Shown here: positions 1 through 8,794 of the stretch, one piece after another
How positions within the stretch are numbered: position 1 is the stretch's first letter
How the letters are laid out: every line of letters begins with the position of its first letter
Assembly: GCF_017573465.1 (NCBI RefSeq)
Contig: NZ_JAGEPF010000001.1
Location: forward strand, 372,001 to 436,000
DNA length: 64,000 bases
Direction of reading: 5' to 3'
From: Actinomadura violacea
GTDB taxonomy: Bacteria > Actinomycetota > Actinomycetes > Streptosporangiales > Streptosporangiaceae
Translations under genes and position numbers: made by a program
The notes under the pieces: generated by a model
Told to the model about the DNA's origin: nothing
The model's input: only the letters and a program-made list of their open reading frames with translations
Databases searched by the model: none

Positions 1-1
1 G

Positions 2-391
2 GCCGGCGGCGCTCCCGGCACGGGGGGTGTCCCCGGCACCTCCGGAGCCAACGGCCCTACGGGCAGCTCGACGACCGGGGCCCCGGGTACCTCGACAAGC
101 GGGACGGTTCCAGGCCCGAGCACTCAGAACCGCACGGCCTACACCAGCCCGAGCGGCGCGCCCGTTTGGGGCGGACCCCGGGACGTCGCGGACGGCGTCC
201 GCGGTCCGGTCGACGGTTGGGGGGCGCGGGACTTCCAAGCTCCCGTTGAGAGCGCCAACCCCAACCAGAACGCCAATCAAAGGATCATCATCCCCCGTGA
301 CGGGTCCGGCCCGAGCGGCAACGACGGAACCGGCCGCAGAGGCGGCGGGGGCGAAAACACTTCCGGTCCGACCGGCAACTCGGGAACATAG
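2..391 (+). CDS. C-terminal fragment of a conjugation/T4SS-like membrane component
   Basis: An open frame runs in from the left edge and ends at TAG 389-391, leaving about 129 residues. The visible part is hydrophilic and low in complexity, rich in Gly, Pro, Ser, Thr and Asn, with no membrane segment. It sits 17 bp upstream of an SCO6880-type gene. In conserved actinobacterial type IV secretion-like clusters this place is usually held by a large TrbL/VirB6-like membrane protein with such a tail. The assignment is by position only; the N-terminal domains lie outside the window. Confidence 0.6.
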   Translation, partial: AGGAPGTGGVPGTSGANGPTGSSTTGAPGTSTSGTVPGPSTQNRTAYTSPSGAPVWGGPRDVADGVRGPVDGWGARDFQAPVESANPNQNANQRIIIPRDGSGPSGNDGTGRRGGGGENTSGPTGNSGT

Positions 392-408
392 GAATGAGGT
401 GAGCCGAC

Positions 409-1890
409 GTGCCTTCCGACTATCGCGAACCCACGTACGGGAACTGGCGTAGACCCGTCTCGCCGGGAATCGGGCGGCTGGGACTGGCCGGCACCCTGAT
501 CCTCATGGCAGGGCTGATCATCGTCACCCTGATCGCGACGGTGATGCCGGTGGCCGGCCTGATCGGTGCCGGCGTGCTCGGACTGCTCATGCTTCCCCTG
601 GTCATCCAGGACCAGCACGGCAGGACCGCGCTCCAGTCGCTCACGGCGCGGTCGAACTGGTGGTGGGGCCGTTCCCAGGGGTGGCATCTCTACCGCTCGG
701 GACCTCTCGGCGTCGTCTCCCACGGCTCGTGCCGGCTCCCGGGGCTGCTCGCCGCCTCCCGCCTGGTGGAGGGACACGACTCCTACGGGCGCCCGTTCGC
801 CCTGGTGGTGGTCCCGGCGACCAGGCACTACACCGTGGTGTTTGAGTGCAACGCCGACGGGGCGGCGCTGGTCGATCAGGAGCAGATCGACGTATGGGTC
901 GCCCACTGGGGGCACTGGCTGGCCGCACTCGCCTACGAGCCCGGCCTGGTCGGCGCGAGCGTGACCATCGAGACGGCGCCCGACCTCGGCCACCGTCTCC
1001 GGCAGGAGGTCTACGCCAATACCGATCCGAACGCTCCGGAACTGGCCCGGGCGGCCCTGGAAGAGATCGTGTGGAACTACCCGGTCGGAAGCGCCAGGGT
1101 CTCCACCCGTATCGCGGTCACCTATGCGACCCTGCCGCATCTCGGCGGCAAGCGTCGTGACCAGGACGCGATGGTGCGGCAGATCGGGATGCGCATCCCC
1201 GGGCTGATCTCCGGGTTGGAGATGACCGGCGCCGGATCCGCGCGCCCGATGACCGCCCACCAGCTCGCCGAAGCCGTGCGGATCGCCTACGACCCGGGCG
1301 CGCAGTCGGACATCGAGTCCGGTGAAGGCGAATCGGCGCACTGGGAGAACGCCGGGCCGGTCGCGGCGCAGGAATCCTGGGACCACTACGTTCACGACAG
1401 CGGCTGCTCCGTGACGTGGGGCATGTCGGAGGCGCCTCGCGGCGAGGTGCTGTCCAGCGTGATGAACGGTCTGGTGGCGCCGCACCCCGACATCGCCCGT
1501 AAGCGCGTCACCTTCCTCTACCGGCCGCACAATCCCGCCTCCGCCGCCCGGATCGTCGAGCGGGACCGCAAGGATTCGCGGTTCCGCCTCGACGGGGCCG
1601 CGAGCGCCGCCCGCAGCGAGATCGACGTCATCAAGAGCGACCAGTCGGCCATCGAGGAGGCCAGGGGCGCCGGAGTGACCCGGTTCACCATCCTCGTCAC
1701 CGCCACCGTCCACTCGGCCGAGGAGCTTCCGGTCGCGGCGGCGGCCGTCGACACGCTCTCGGCTCCCGCGCGCCTGCGGCTGCGGCGGATGTACGGCTCG
1801 CAGGCGTCGGCGTTCGCGGCCGCGCTTCCGGTCGGGATCGTGCTTCCTGAGCATCTTCAAGTTCCCGCGCTGGTGAGGGAGTCCCTGTGA
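409..1890 (+). CDS. SCO6880 family type IV secretion-like membrane protein
   Basis: This 493-residue protein has an N-terminal hydrophobic hairpin (about residues 22-64, two membrane segments in the PrgI/VirB3 manner). A long soluble part without an intact nucleotide-binding motif follows. The early text GNWRRPVSPGIGRLGL and the Trp-rich stretch near residue 83 match what I know of the SCO6880 family, encoded next to VirB4-like ATPases in Streptomyces and relatives. The GTG start has a GAGGTGA Shine-Dalgarno 6-7 bases upstream. Its TGA overlaps the GTG of the next gene (GTGA), so the two are translationally coupled. Probable role: inner-membrane partner of the ATPase in a conserved secretion or conjugation apparatus; its substrate is unknown. 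Confidence 0.8.
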   Translation: MPSDYREPTYGNWRRPVSPGIGRLGLAGTLILMAGLIIVTLIATVMPVAGLIGAGVLGLLMLPLVIQDQHGRTALQSLTARSNWWWGRSQGWHLYRSGPLGVVSHGSCRLPGLLAASRLVEGHDSYGRPFALVVVPATRHYTVVFECNADGAALVDQEQIDVWVAHWGHWLAALAYEPGLVGASVTIETAPDLGHRLRQEVYANTDPNAPELARAALEEIVWNYPVGSARVSTRIAVTYATLPHLGGKRRDQDAMVRQIGMRIPGLISGLEMTGAGSARPMTAHQLAEAVRIAYDPGAQSDIESGEGESAHWENAGPVAAQESWDHYVHDSGCSVTWGMSEAPRGEVLSSVMNGLVAPHPDIARKRVTFLYRPHNPASAARIVERDRKDSRFRLDGAASAARSEIDVIKSDQSAIEEARGAGVTRFTILVTATVHSAEELPVAAAAVDTLSAPARLRLRRMYGSQASAFAAALPVGIVLPEHLQVPALVRESL

Positions 1891-3467
1891 GCGGTCCGGA
1901 GGAATCGGTTCTGGACGGAGAGCCGCCGGCCGAAGAGAGCGGCGGGAAGGGCGGGAAGCGCGGGAAGAAGCGCAAGAACAACAAGAACGACAAGAACAAG
2001 AAGACCGACAAGGGCGTACGCGTACCCGGGTACAGGGGTTTCGCCCGCCGTGGCGGAGGCCGGGTCTCCTACGTGGAGATGCCTTCGGAGTGGCGCGGCA
2101 CCACGGTCCAGGTCTGCGGGCTGTGGCCGTTCGCGGCCGGGACGGGAACTCCCATGGTGGGCGTGCCGCTCGGCCGGGAGCTGATCAGCGGCGCCGCGCT
2201 GTGCTGCGATCCGATCTCGTGGTTCCAGCGCGCCAACCTGATCCACAACCCGTCCGCCCTGGTCCTGGGCAAACCGGGGCTGGGCAAGTCGACCATGATC
2301 CGCCGGATGCTGCTGGGCCTTGTCGGCCAGGGGGTGTTCCCCATGGTGCTCGGCGACCTGAAACCCGACTACGTCGACCTGGTCCGGGCCATGGGAGGGC
2401 AGATCATCAAGCTCGGCCGCGGGCTGGGATCGCTGAACGTGCTCGATCCCGGCGCGACGGCCGCCGTGGCGTCCAGGCTCCCCGAAGGGGCGAGGACCAA
2501 GCTGATCGCCGATGCGCACGGACGCCGGCTGAACATGGTCGCCGCGCTGCTCACGATCGTGCGCGGGGCGCCGATCGCCGACACCGAGCGCACCGTCCTC
2601 AACGCCGCACTGCGGGTGCTGGACGAGCGCCACCAGGGCGTACCGATCCTGTCCGACCTCATCAAGGTGATCGACGACGGGCCCGAACGGCTCCGCTCGG
2701 TCACCCTGGCGCGCGGCGACGAGGTGCGTTACCGCACGGCCGTCGACCCGTTGCACGCCTCGCTGCTCGGGGTGATGGACGGGCCGATGGGCGAGACGTT
2801 CGCGCGCCACACCACCACCGCGATCCAGCTGGACAACCCGGGCGGCGTCTGCATCGACATCAGCGGGATCGACGACTCCGACGCCGAACTGCAGGCCGCC
2901 GTCCTGCTGGCGTGCTGGTCGGACGGCTTCGCGTCGATCGAGGCCGCGCACGCGCTGGCCGACGAGGGCCTTGGACCCCGGCGGCACTTCTTCGTCGTCC
3001 TCGACGAGCTGTGGCGGGTGCTGCGGTCCGGGCGCGGCCTGGTGGACCGGGTCGACGCCCTCACCCGCCTCAACCGGCAGCGCGGCGCCGGCCAGGTGAT
3101 GATCACGCACACCATGGCCGACCTGCTGTCGCTGGCCGACGAGTCCGACCGGATGAAGGCCAAGGGCTTCGCCGAACGCGCCGGCATGGTGATCTGCGGC
3201 GGGCTGCCGCAGGCCGAGATGCCGATGGTGAACGAGGTGGTCCGGCTGTCGTCCATCGAGGAGCGCATGATCGTCGACTGGTCGACGCCGCCGTCCTGGA
3301 ACCCCGACCTCAAGGAGGACAGCGAGCCTCCGGGGCGCGGCAGGTTCCTGGTCAAGGTCGGCGGCCGTCCCGGCATCCCGTTCAAGGTGGAGCTCACGAG
3401 CGTCGAAAAGGACGTCAACGACACCAACAAGCGCTGGGTCAACTCCACCACGAGGCCGCCCGCCTGA
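1887..3467 (+). CDS. VirB4/TraC-like ATPase of the T4SS-like cluster
   Basis: The 526-residue protein has a strongly basic, Lys/Asn-rich N-terminus (about residues 21-43). A P-loop GKPGLGKST follows at residues 128-136, and a Walker B-like FFVVLDELWRVL lies near residue 370. This is the ATPase half of a VirB4-type motor; the preceding SCO6880-type gene appears to supply the membrane half, so VirB4 looks split over two proteins. It is coupled to that gene by a GTGA overlap. A short hairpin terminator follows at 3526-3542, so this looks like the last gene of its operon. Expected role: energising transfer or assembly at the inner membrane. Confidence 0.82.
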   Translation: MSGPEESVLDGEPPAEESGGKGGKRGKKRKNNKNDKNKKTDKGVRVPGYRGFARRGGGRVSYVEMPSEWRGTTVQVCGLWPFAAGTGTPMVGVPLGRELISGAALCCDPISWFQRANLIHNPSALVLGKPGLGKSTMIRRMLLGLVGQGVFPMVLGDLKPDYVDLVRAMGGQIIKLGRGLGSLNVLDPGATAAVASRLPEGARTKLIADAHGRRLNMVAALLTIVRGAPIADTERTVLNAALRVLDERHQGVPILSDLIKVIDDGPERLRSVTLARGDEVRYRTAVDPLHASLLGVMDGPMGETFARHTTTAIQLDNPGGVCIDISGIDDSDAELQAAVLLACWSDGFASIEAAHALADEGLGPRRHFFVVLDELWRVLRSGRGLVDRVDALTRLNRQRGAGQVMITHTMADLLSLADESDRMKAKGFAERAGMVICGGLPQAEMPMVNEVVRLSSIEERMIVDWSTPPSWNPDLKEDSEPPGRGRFLVKVGGRPGIPFKVELTSVEKDVNDTNKRWVNSTTRPPA

Positions 3468-3525
3468 TCCCTGTGACCGGCGTGGCCCGGAAGTGAATGT
3501 TGCGGTGACCCGCGATGCCCGGACG

Positions 3526-3542
3526 GTGCCTTACGAAGGCAC
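3526..3542 (+). terminator. Hairpin terminator after the T4SS-like operon
   Basis: The sequence GTGCCTT-ACG-AAGGCAC forms a perfect 7-bp stem with a 3-nt loop, followed by TTGTT. It lies 58 bp after the VirB4-like stop and before the next start. A looser outer pair of TTGCGGT/ACCGCAA arms flanks it. Confidence 0.6.
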
Positions 3543-3604
3543 TTGTTCACCGCATCGAGATCCGACCGCAACGTTGAATCTCGGCCACGGAGGTATGGAC
3601 CGGA

Positions 3605-3964
3605 ATGAGCCTGGTCAACGGCGACCAATCGGCGGACGAGCTCCAAGGACCGGAAAGGGAGCCCTACGGGTTCCTGGAACGGCTGGCCATGGAGTTGAAT
3701 TCTCAACAACAAATGCGGGCCCGGGCCGAGCGCACGGCGGGAGGTGCATGGGTCCGGGTCGTCAACCCCAAGACCGGCTGGTTCAGCGAGCGGGTGAAGT
3801 GCTACCCGGACCCGCTGTCCGGCGACGTCCTCTGCTTCTGGTGGGAGTGGGGCTCGAAGATCGGCACGGCGGACGATGTGCGCGGCTCCGCAGCGGTCAT
3901 CGCCCGCGTCCTGGACCCGGAGCCCGAACTGAGCGCCGGAACGGTTAACCCCGGGGATGCGTGA
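3605..3964 (+). CDS. Conserved small hypothetical protein
   Basis: The product is 119 residues, soluble, with no signal peptide or membrane segment. It contains the aromatic core KTGWFSERVKCYPDP followed by LCFWWEWGSKIG, a compact pattern that looks structural rather than catalytic. I do not recognise a family with a known function. A GGAGG lies 11 bases before the ATG at 3605; an ATG nearer to it (3595) is in another frame. It lies alone between two terminator hairpins, downstream of the T4SS-like operon in the same direction, and may have its own promoter. Confidence 0.65.
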   Translation: MSLVNGDQSADELQGPEREPYGFLERLAMELNSQQQMRARAERTAGGAWVRVVNPKTGWFSERVKCYPDPLSGDVLCFWWEWGSKIGTADDVRGSAAVIARVLDPEPELSAGTVNPGDA

Positions 3965-4023
3965 ACGTCCGAACCCCGGACAGTAGCCATTGAGGCTGCC
4001 TCCAGCAGTCCCACCTAAGAGGC

Positions 4024-4065
4024 CCTGCTCCCTTGGTCGCCAACGGCGCCGGTCAGGGGAGCAGG
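4024..4065. terminator. Bidirectional terminator hairpin between convergent genes
   Basis: CCTGCTCCC at 4024-4032 pairs perfectly with GGGAGCAGG at 4057-4065. The loop itself carries a small GGCGCC palindrome. It separates the plus-strand small gene from the minus-strand GAP1-like gene. Confidence 0.65.
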
Positions 4066-4121
4066 TGCAATTTACATTGAAAATTAGCGAGCGACCCCGG
4101 GCTCCGCGCATTCTTCTGGGG

Positions 4122-6236
4122 TCACGCGGAAAACTCCTCTAGGAGTTCCGGGCAGCGCCGAACGGCCTCGTCCCACCAGATCCGGTACATGGCGGCACGG
4201 TCGATGCCGGGCACACGCGCGCGGGCGGCGAGCAACGCGCGCGCCAGCGGCCGCCCTTCGTCGGGAAGCCCGGCGGTCAACTCGCGGACGAGCCGCAGGA
4301 CGGCGTCGGCGCCGCCGGCCGACCCGGCCCAGCCGCCCGCCCGCACCCACGACGCGAGGATCTCGGGGCGCCGGTCGGTGCGGGGGGCGGGCATGGTGCG
4401 CGTCCATACCGACCGGAAGCCGTCCCAGTACCCCTCATGGCCGCCGGCGCGGACGCCGGTGACGTGGCGCGGCGGAGCGCCCAGCCACAGCAGCAGCCCG
4501 TCCAGCACCCCGCGCTCATCGGGTTCGGAGGATCTGGCCTGCGTCAGCCGGATGGTGAGCTGCATGCGCTCGTTGGCGGGCACCCGATCCCGCGCCGTCA
4601 GCCAGTCCGCGAGGCCCGGCAGGACGTAGCCGAGCCGCTGCATATCGGACGCGAGCGTGACCAGGTCGCTCACGCAGCCGGTGCCGTGCTCGGCGAGTGC
4701 TTCCAGGCCTTTCGGCTCGGCCGGACGTAGCGGGACGAACAGCACATCGCAGAACGGGTCGAGCAGCGACTCGGGCAGATGCCGGGTGAGCATCCTGAAC
4801 CAGGCGACGAGCGAGTCCGGCGGTCCGAACGCCAGTTCCGTGATCAGGGCGCACAACACGCCGGGGCTCGCGGCGAGCGCGTCGAGCGTCGCGGGCCACC
4901 GCGCGGCCGCCGCCGGGTCGACCGCATCGAGGACGATCAGCGCCGCCGTTGCCGCACCGACGGTCTCGTCCTCGCCGCGCCCGGCCGGACCGAGGAGGAC
5001 GGCGAGCAGATCGTCGGCGCGGCCGAGGTCGCCGGCCAGCTCGACGTACTGGGCCGCGTTCCGCCCGTCCACCGCAGCGGCCCCGCCCCACACGACGCGC
5101 CGCGCCGCGCCGCACAGCTCTCGATACGGCGCGTCGCTCGTCCCGGCGATGGCCGTCCAGCATCCGCGCAGCAGCGGCACGTCCCCGGGGTCGTCCGCCC
5201 GGATCAGCTCGGACAGGACGGACCGCGCGTCCGCCAACTCTCGGTACCGCCCGCTGCGCAGCAACTCCCGCACGTCGACGAGGTCGCGCTGGTCCTGCAC
5301 CACCGCGACCGGCCGGCCGAGAACATGGATCGCGGTGCCGGGATCGGCGTCGGCCAACGGCTCGCCCGCCGCCGCGAGATGCGCGATGACGTCTGCAGGC
5401 GAGCGGCCCCCTTCTCCGAGCAACTCGACGAGCATCCGGGCGTACGCGCGCCCGGCATTGCTGCGTTCCGGGAGCCGGGGCGTCCGCCAATCCAACTCGG
5501 TGGTGCGGTCGCGGACCCGCCGCGCGAACGCCAGGGACACGTTGCGGTTGCCGCTCTGGTCCCAGGTGGCGGCGCTGAACCGGGTGCGCCAGCCGTACGG
5601 CAACAGAGCAGCGACGGCGTCGAGGAACGCGAGCCGGTCCGAGGCGCTGAGGTCGGGGGCATTGGTGATGGTGACGGGGCCGTCGAGCAGCAGTGACGCC
5701 GCCGCCGCTACCCGCTGGACCCCGAACCGCTCGATCGTCGCCGCAGGCTCCGTCGGGTCGAGGGCGGGGACGTGCAGGTCGAGGCCGTCGGCGGGAAACG
5801 GCGGCGCCGCCGCGGCGAGCGCCTCATACAGTCCCGCATACGACACCGGCGCCGCGCGCAAAGCCTCGTACGGGACGCAGAAGTAGCGAGTCTCCGCGAT
5901 CGGACGGCCGGCGCCGTCGGCCTCGCCCGTCCAGTCCTCCAGTGCGATGCCGATGCGGGTTCCGTCGTCGGCGCCGCGCACCTCGCTGATCGTGATCCAT
6001 GGCAGCGCGGCTGGCCCCGATCGTCCCGGCGACGGCGTGCCGAGCGCGAAATGCCGCAGGATATGCGCGTAATCGGTGGCACTGAAGTCCGGCCCGCCGC
6101 AACCGGTCACCCGGTATTCGTCGTAACTGCCAGGGGGCTTGCCCCGCACCGCCCAGCCCGCCCGCAGATCCGCCACGGGCCCATTCTGGGTGAGGCCGAA
6201 CCGGCCGGGAAGGGCATCCGCCGATCTTGGGCGCAT
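4122..6236 (-). CDS. Large GTPase-associated protein 1 (GAP1)-like protein
   Basis: The 704-residue soluble protein shows the segment TRYFCVPYEAL near residue 120 and AALLPYGWRTRFSAATW near residue 210. I associate these with actinobacterial GTPase-associated protein 1-related proteins, large partners found near small GTPase or trypsin-like conflict modules. The rest is Ala/Leu-rich and probably helical. No catalytic motif is evident. It follows the SDR gene by 24 bp on the same strand, but no GTPase gene is adjacent, so it may be an orphan. The start is uncertain: the usual N-terminal beginning of the family is not obvious, and the protein may be N-terminally shortened. Confidence 0.6.
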   Translation of the reverse strand: MRPRSADALPGRFGLTQNGPVADLRAGWAVRGKPPGSYDEYRVTGCGGPDFSATDYAHILRHFALGTPSPGRSGPAALPWITISEVRGADDGTRIGIALEDWTGEADGAGRPIAETRYFCVPYEALRAAPVSYAGLYEALAAAAPPFPADGLDLHVPALDPTEPAATIERFGVQRVAAAASLLLDGPVTITNAPDLSASDRLAFLDAVAALLPYGWRTRFSAATWDQSGNRNVSLAFARRVRDRTTELDWRTPRLPERSNAGRAYARMLVELLGEGGRSPADVIAHLAAAGEPLADADPGTAIHVLGRPVAVVQDQRDLVDVRELLRSGRYRELADARSVLSELIRADDPGDVPLLRGCWTAIAGTSDAPYRELCGAARRVVWGGAAAVDGRNAAQYVELAGDLGRADDLLAVLLGPAGRGEDETVGAATAALIVLDAVDPAAAARWPATLDALAASPGVLCALITELAFGPPDSLVAWFRMLTRHLPESLLDPFCDVLFVPLRPAEPKGLEALAEHGTGCVSDLVTLASDMQRLGYVLPGLADWLTARDRVPANERMQLTIRLTQARSSEPDERGVLDGLLLWLGAPPRHVTGVRAGGHEGYWDGFRSVWTRTMPAPRTDRRPEILASWVRAGGWAGSAGGADAVLRLVRELTAGLPDEGRPLARALLAARARVPGIDRAAMYRIWWDEAVRRCPELLEEFSA

Positions 6237-6260
6237 GGACGGCCGGATGCCCTGGGTGCG

Positions 6261-7061
6261 TCACATCCGGTAGAACATCCGGGTGGCGGGGAGCAGCACG
6301 CGGTGGGGTGTGTTGCGGCTGAAGAACGACGCGGTCCGGATGGCCGGGTTGGGAACGACGACGCGTTTGTTCTTCTCCAGTCCCCGGATCGCCGCGGCCG
6401 CGCATCGGTCAGCGGAGATGACCGCGAACCTCGGTGCGTGCGCGAACAGGTTCCGAAGCGTCGGGGAGCCGTCCGCGATCTCGGTGCTGACCGGGCCGGG
6501 GCACAGCGCGGTGACGCTGGTGCCGGCCGGGCGCAGTTCGAAATGCAGAGCCTCGGCGAGAGACAGCGCGAAGGCCTTGGTGGCGGCGTAGGTCGCCTGC
6601 CGCGGAATGGGTGCGAACCCCGAGGCGGAGGCGACGATGAGGACGGCGCCGGGCCGTTTCTCGAAGCCGGGTGCGTACGCGCTGGTGAGCCCGAGAAGGG
6701 CTTCGCAGTTGAGGCGGACCATGTCGATCTCGTGGCAGGGGTCCTGATCGGTGAAGTCGCCGCCGCTGGCGACTCCGGCGTTGTTCACGAGCACACTGAC
6801 GCGTAGCCCGAGATCGTTGACGCGGCCGGGGAGTTCTTCACGGGCCACGGGATCGAGCAGGTCGCAGGGCAGCGCCTCGGCTCGCACTCCGTACCGTTCC
6901 GACAGCCGCCGAGCGAGTTCGACGATGCGGTCCCGGCGGCGGGCCACGAGGGTGACGCCGTGGCCGCGGGCGGCGAGCCGGCGGGCGAGCGCGGCGCCGA
7001 TTCCGGAGGACGCACCGGTGATGAGCGCCGTGGTGTCGGGCCGGGGAGGCGGCAATGCCAT
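6261..7061 (-). CDS. SDR family NAD(P)-dependent oxidoreductase
   Basis: A 266-residue classical short-chain dehydrogenase. It has the Rossmann TGASSGIG motif near residue 13, the NNAG motif (VLVNNAG) near residue 90, and the active-site pair YAATK near residue 160. The ATG at 7061 is chosen because AAGG lies about 10 bases upstream; the longer frame to 7151 would run through the TetR operator. It is divergent from the tetR gene with a palindromic operator between them, so it is the likely regulated target. The substrate cannot be read from sequence. Confidence 0.9.
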   Translation of the reverse strand: MALPPPRPDTTALITGASSGIGAALARRLAARGHGVTLVARRRDRIVELARRLSERYGVRAEALPCDLLDPVAREELPGRVNDLGLRVSVLVNNAGVASGGDFTDQDPCHEIDMVRLNCEALLGLTSAYAPGFEKRPGAVLIVASASGFAPIPRQATYAATKAFALSLAEALHFELRPAGTSVTALCPGPVSTEIADGSPTLRNLFAHAPRFAVISADRCAAAAIRGLEKNKRVVVPNPAIRTASFFSRNTPHRVLLPATRMFYRM

Positions 7062-7137
7062 GTCCGGACTGCCTTTCTGACGCTGGAAGCGGATCAGCGA
7101 GCGGGTGAGGACGAGCCGGCCGGCCGTCACGCAACTA

Positions 7138-7158
7138 TGAATGAACATCATTCATTCA
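7138..7158. promoter_or_regulatory. Palindromic TetR-type operator
   Basis: TGAATGAA-N5-TTCATTCA is a perfect 8-bp inverted repeat in the SDR/tetR divergent region. A further half-site TTCATTCA sits at 7186-7193, just before tetR. It is AT-rich against a very GC-rich background, and its placement suits autoregulation plus control of the SDR gene. Confidence 0.7.
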
Positions 7159-7206
7159 GTCAAGGAGTTGGGGACGTGAACGACCTTCATTCATACTCAT
7201 CGGGTG

Positions 7207-7833
7207 ATGGCGAACGCACCCCAGCGGCGACGCCGCACCAGCAAGCCGGCCGAGCAGGTGCAGGCCGACCTTCTCGCGGCGGCGGCCCGGCTCTTCGCGA
7301 CCCGCGGCTTCTCCGACGTGGCCATCGCCGACATCGCCCGCGCGGCCGAGGTGGCCACGGGGACCTTCTACAGCTACTTCACGAGCAAGGACGACGTCCT
7401 GCTCAAGCTCCGATGCTCGGTGCTCGACGGTCTCCTCGAACGTGCCGCGCCGGAGTCGGCCGCGCCGGGAGCGGACTCGTGGTGGCAGACGGCGGCGGCC
7501 GTCATCGACTCGACCGTCCGGTTCTGGTTCGAAGACCCGGAGCGCTCAAGGGTGGTGCTGCGCGGCAGCGTCGCGGACGACGCCGCGCAGATCGCCCCCG
7601 TGCTGGCCGCGAACTTCGCCGAGGGGATACGGCTGGGCCAGCAGTCCGGTGACGTCAGCCACGACATCGACGCCGAGATGGCCGCCGGACTGCTGATCCA
7701 CGGCGCCTTCGGGCTCGTCTACCAGGCCATCGTCCACGACCACGTGAAGGACCCCGTGACGCTGATCGCAGGCATCACCGCCCTCGCCCGCCACCTCCTG
7801 GGGCCCGCCGTGGCTGACGGCTCGTCCGGCTAG
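7207..7833 (+). CDS. TetR/AcrR family transcriptional regulator
   Basis: The protein is 208 residues. It has an N-terminal TetR helix-turn-helix: an AARLFATRGFSDVAIADIA region (about residues 20-40) followed by GTFYSYFTSKDD. A ligand-binding helical domain of ordinary length follows. The start is GTG at 7204 or ATG at 7207 (adjacent codons). It is divergent from the SDR gene, and the 21-bp palindrome plus extra half-site in the shared promoter are probably its own sites. Its TAG overlaps the stop of an antisense relic (7830-7832). Confidence 0.9.
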   Translation: MANAPQRRRRTSKPAEQVQADLLAAAARLFATRGFSDVAIADIARAAEVATGTFYSYFTSKDDVLLKLRCSVLDGLLERAAPESAAPGADSWWQTAAAVIDSTVRFWFEDPERSRVVLRGSVADDAAQIAPVLAANFAEGIRLGQQSGDVSHDIDAEMAAGLLIHGAFGLVYQAIVHDHVKDPVTLIAGITALARHLLGPAVADGSSG

Positions 7834-8016
7834 GGCGGAGGTACGGCCAGGACCGACTGCACCGTGGCGGTGACGACGCGCCCGGTCTCCCTGGTCTTCA
7901 GACGTCCCGCGCGGTCCTCCTCGGCGGCGCCTTGCAGGACGTAGTGGACGACGTTGACCAGCCGCGTGAGCGGGAGGTCGGTGCGGAAGACGCCTTCGTC
8001 CTGGCCGCGCCGGAGG
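7830..8016 (-). pseudogene. C-terminal relic of a second TetR regulator
   Basis: On the minus strand an open frame reads GVFRTDLPLTRLVNVVHYVL and then a helical tail, ending at TAG (7830-7832). This is what a TetR ligand-binding C-terminus looks like. There is no start codon and no HTH; the frame breaks at about 8016, where it abuts a transporter relic on the other strand. It is a deletion remnant. Confidence 0.6.
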
Positions 8017-8088
8017 GTGCTCTACGCCAACGTGCCCATCGGCCTGGCGGCCGTCGTCCTGACACCGGGCAAGCAGAAGACGGCCTGA
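8017..8088 (+). pseudogene. Relic of a DHA2-type MFS transporter
   Basis: The 23-codon frame contains VLYANVPIGLAAVVLTP, matching the conserved loop/TM6 stretch of drug:H+ antiporter (DHA2) MFS proteins. It stops at TGA 8086-8088. It joins directly to the TetR relic, which is typical of an internally deleted divergent regulator/efflux pair. Confidence 0.55.
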
Positions 8089-8152
8089 CCCGAAAGCCAC
8101 CCTGGACATCGGCGGCCGGTCCCGCCAGGACCGGCCGCCGATGCCTAATGGA

Positions 8153-8611
8153 CTAGCCGCAGTGCACCTTCGTGGCGCCGCCCTGGTAGTAGACCGAGCC
8201 CTTCTTCAACGAACCCACGACCGTGATGCAGCGGCCCTTGGCCCAGATCTTCACCGGCCCGGCGTAGTACTTGAAGTTCTGCTTCTTGCCCCAGCCTTCG
8301 GTGACGGTCTTCTCCGGGGCGTAGTTCTTCTTGTCGTACCTGGAGAGCAGCACGGTGATGTGCGACGTGCCCGATCCGTTGGCGCGGACGATGGCGCAGT
8401 TCTGCCCGTTGCCGGCGTTGTAGTAGAGGTCGGCGTAGCCGCCGACCTTCTTGCCGTGCTTGATCGGGAAGTGGTTCTTGCCCTTGAGGTAGCGGTACCC
8501 CGCCCCGCACGAGCCGGTCGCCGCGTTCGCCGGAGCGGTCACCGCGGTGACCCCGGCACCGGCGATGCTCGCCGCCAGGATGGTGGTGGTGATCTTTGCG
8601 ATCAGTCGCAT
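8153..8611 (-). CDS. Small secreted protein
   Basis: A 152-residue precursor with a Sec signal peptide: basic MRLIAK, hydrophobic core to about residue 22, then a likely cleavage after ANA (about residue 30). The mature part is Lys/Tyr/Gly-rich, basic, and has four cysteines (in CGAG, NCAI, RCIT and the C-terminal HCG), which may form two disulfides. No enzyme motif is seen. It is monocistronic, flanked by the MFS relic and the ABC permease. The family is unknown to me. Confidence 0.8.
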   Translation of the reverse strand: MRLIAKITTTILAASIAGAGVTAVTAPANAATGSCGAGYRYLKGKNHFPIKHGKKVGGYADLYYNAGNGQNCAIVRANGSGTSHITVLLSRYDKKNYAPEKTVTEGWGKKQNFKYYAGPVKIWAKGRCITVVGSLKKGSVYYQGGATKVHCG

Positions 8612-8794
8612 CTCTTACCCCTCGCCATAGCCGAACCGAATGTCCGGCTCTCTGGTCCAGAACAGACAGTCCAGGGCGCAATGCAGGGCGCAAGAATGCA
8701 TTTGCGCTGGACGCCAGAGCCGCTCCAAGGCGCGGATGGTCCGGCCCGACCGGCGACAGCGCCGAGCCGGAGGAGAAAGCCGACCCCTGCCGAC

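Noticed and set aside
277..1860. A 527-codon minus-strand frame
   Set aside because: It is antisense to the SCO6880-type gene and Arg/Gly/Asp-rich.
3494..3580. TTGCGGT / ACCGCAA distant arms around the terminator
   Set aside because: The loop is about 60 bp and the arms are short; it may be chance.
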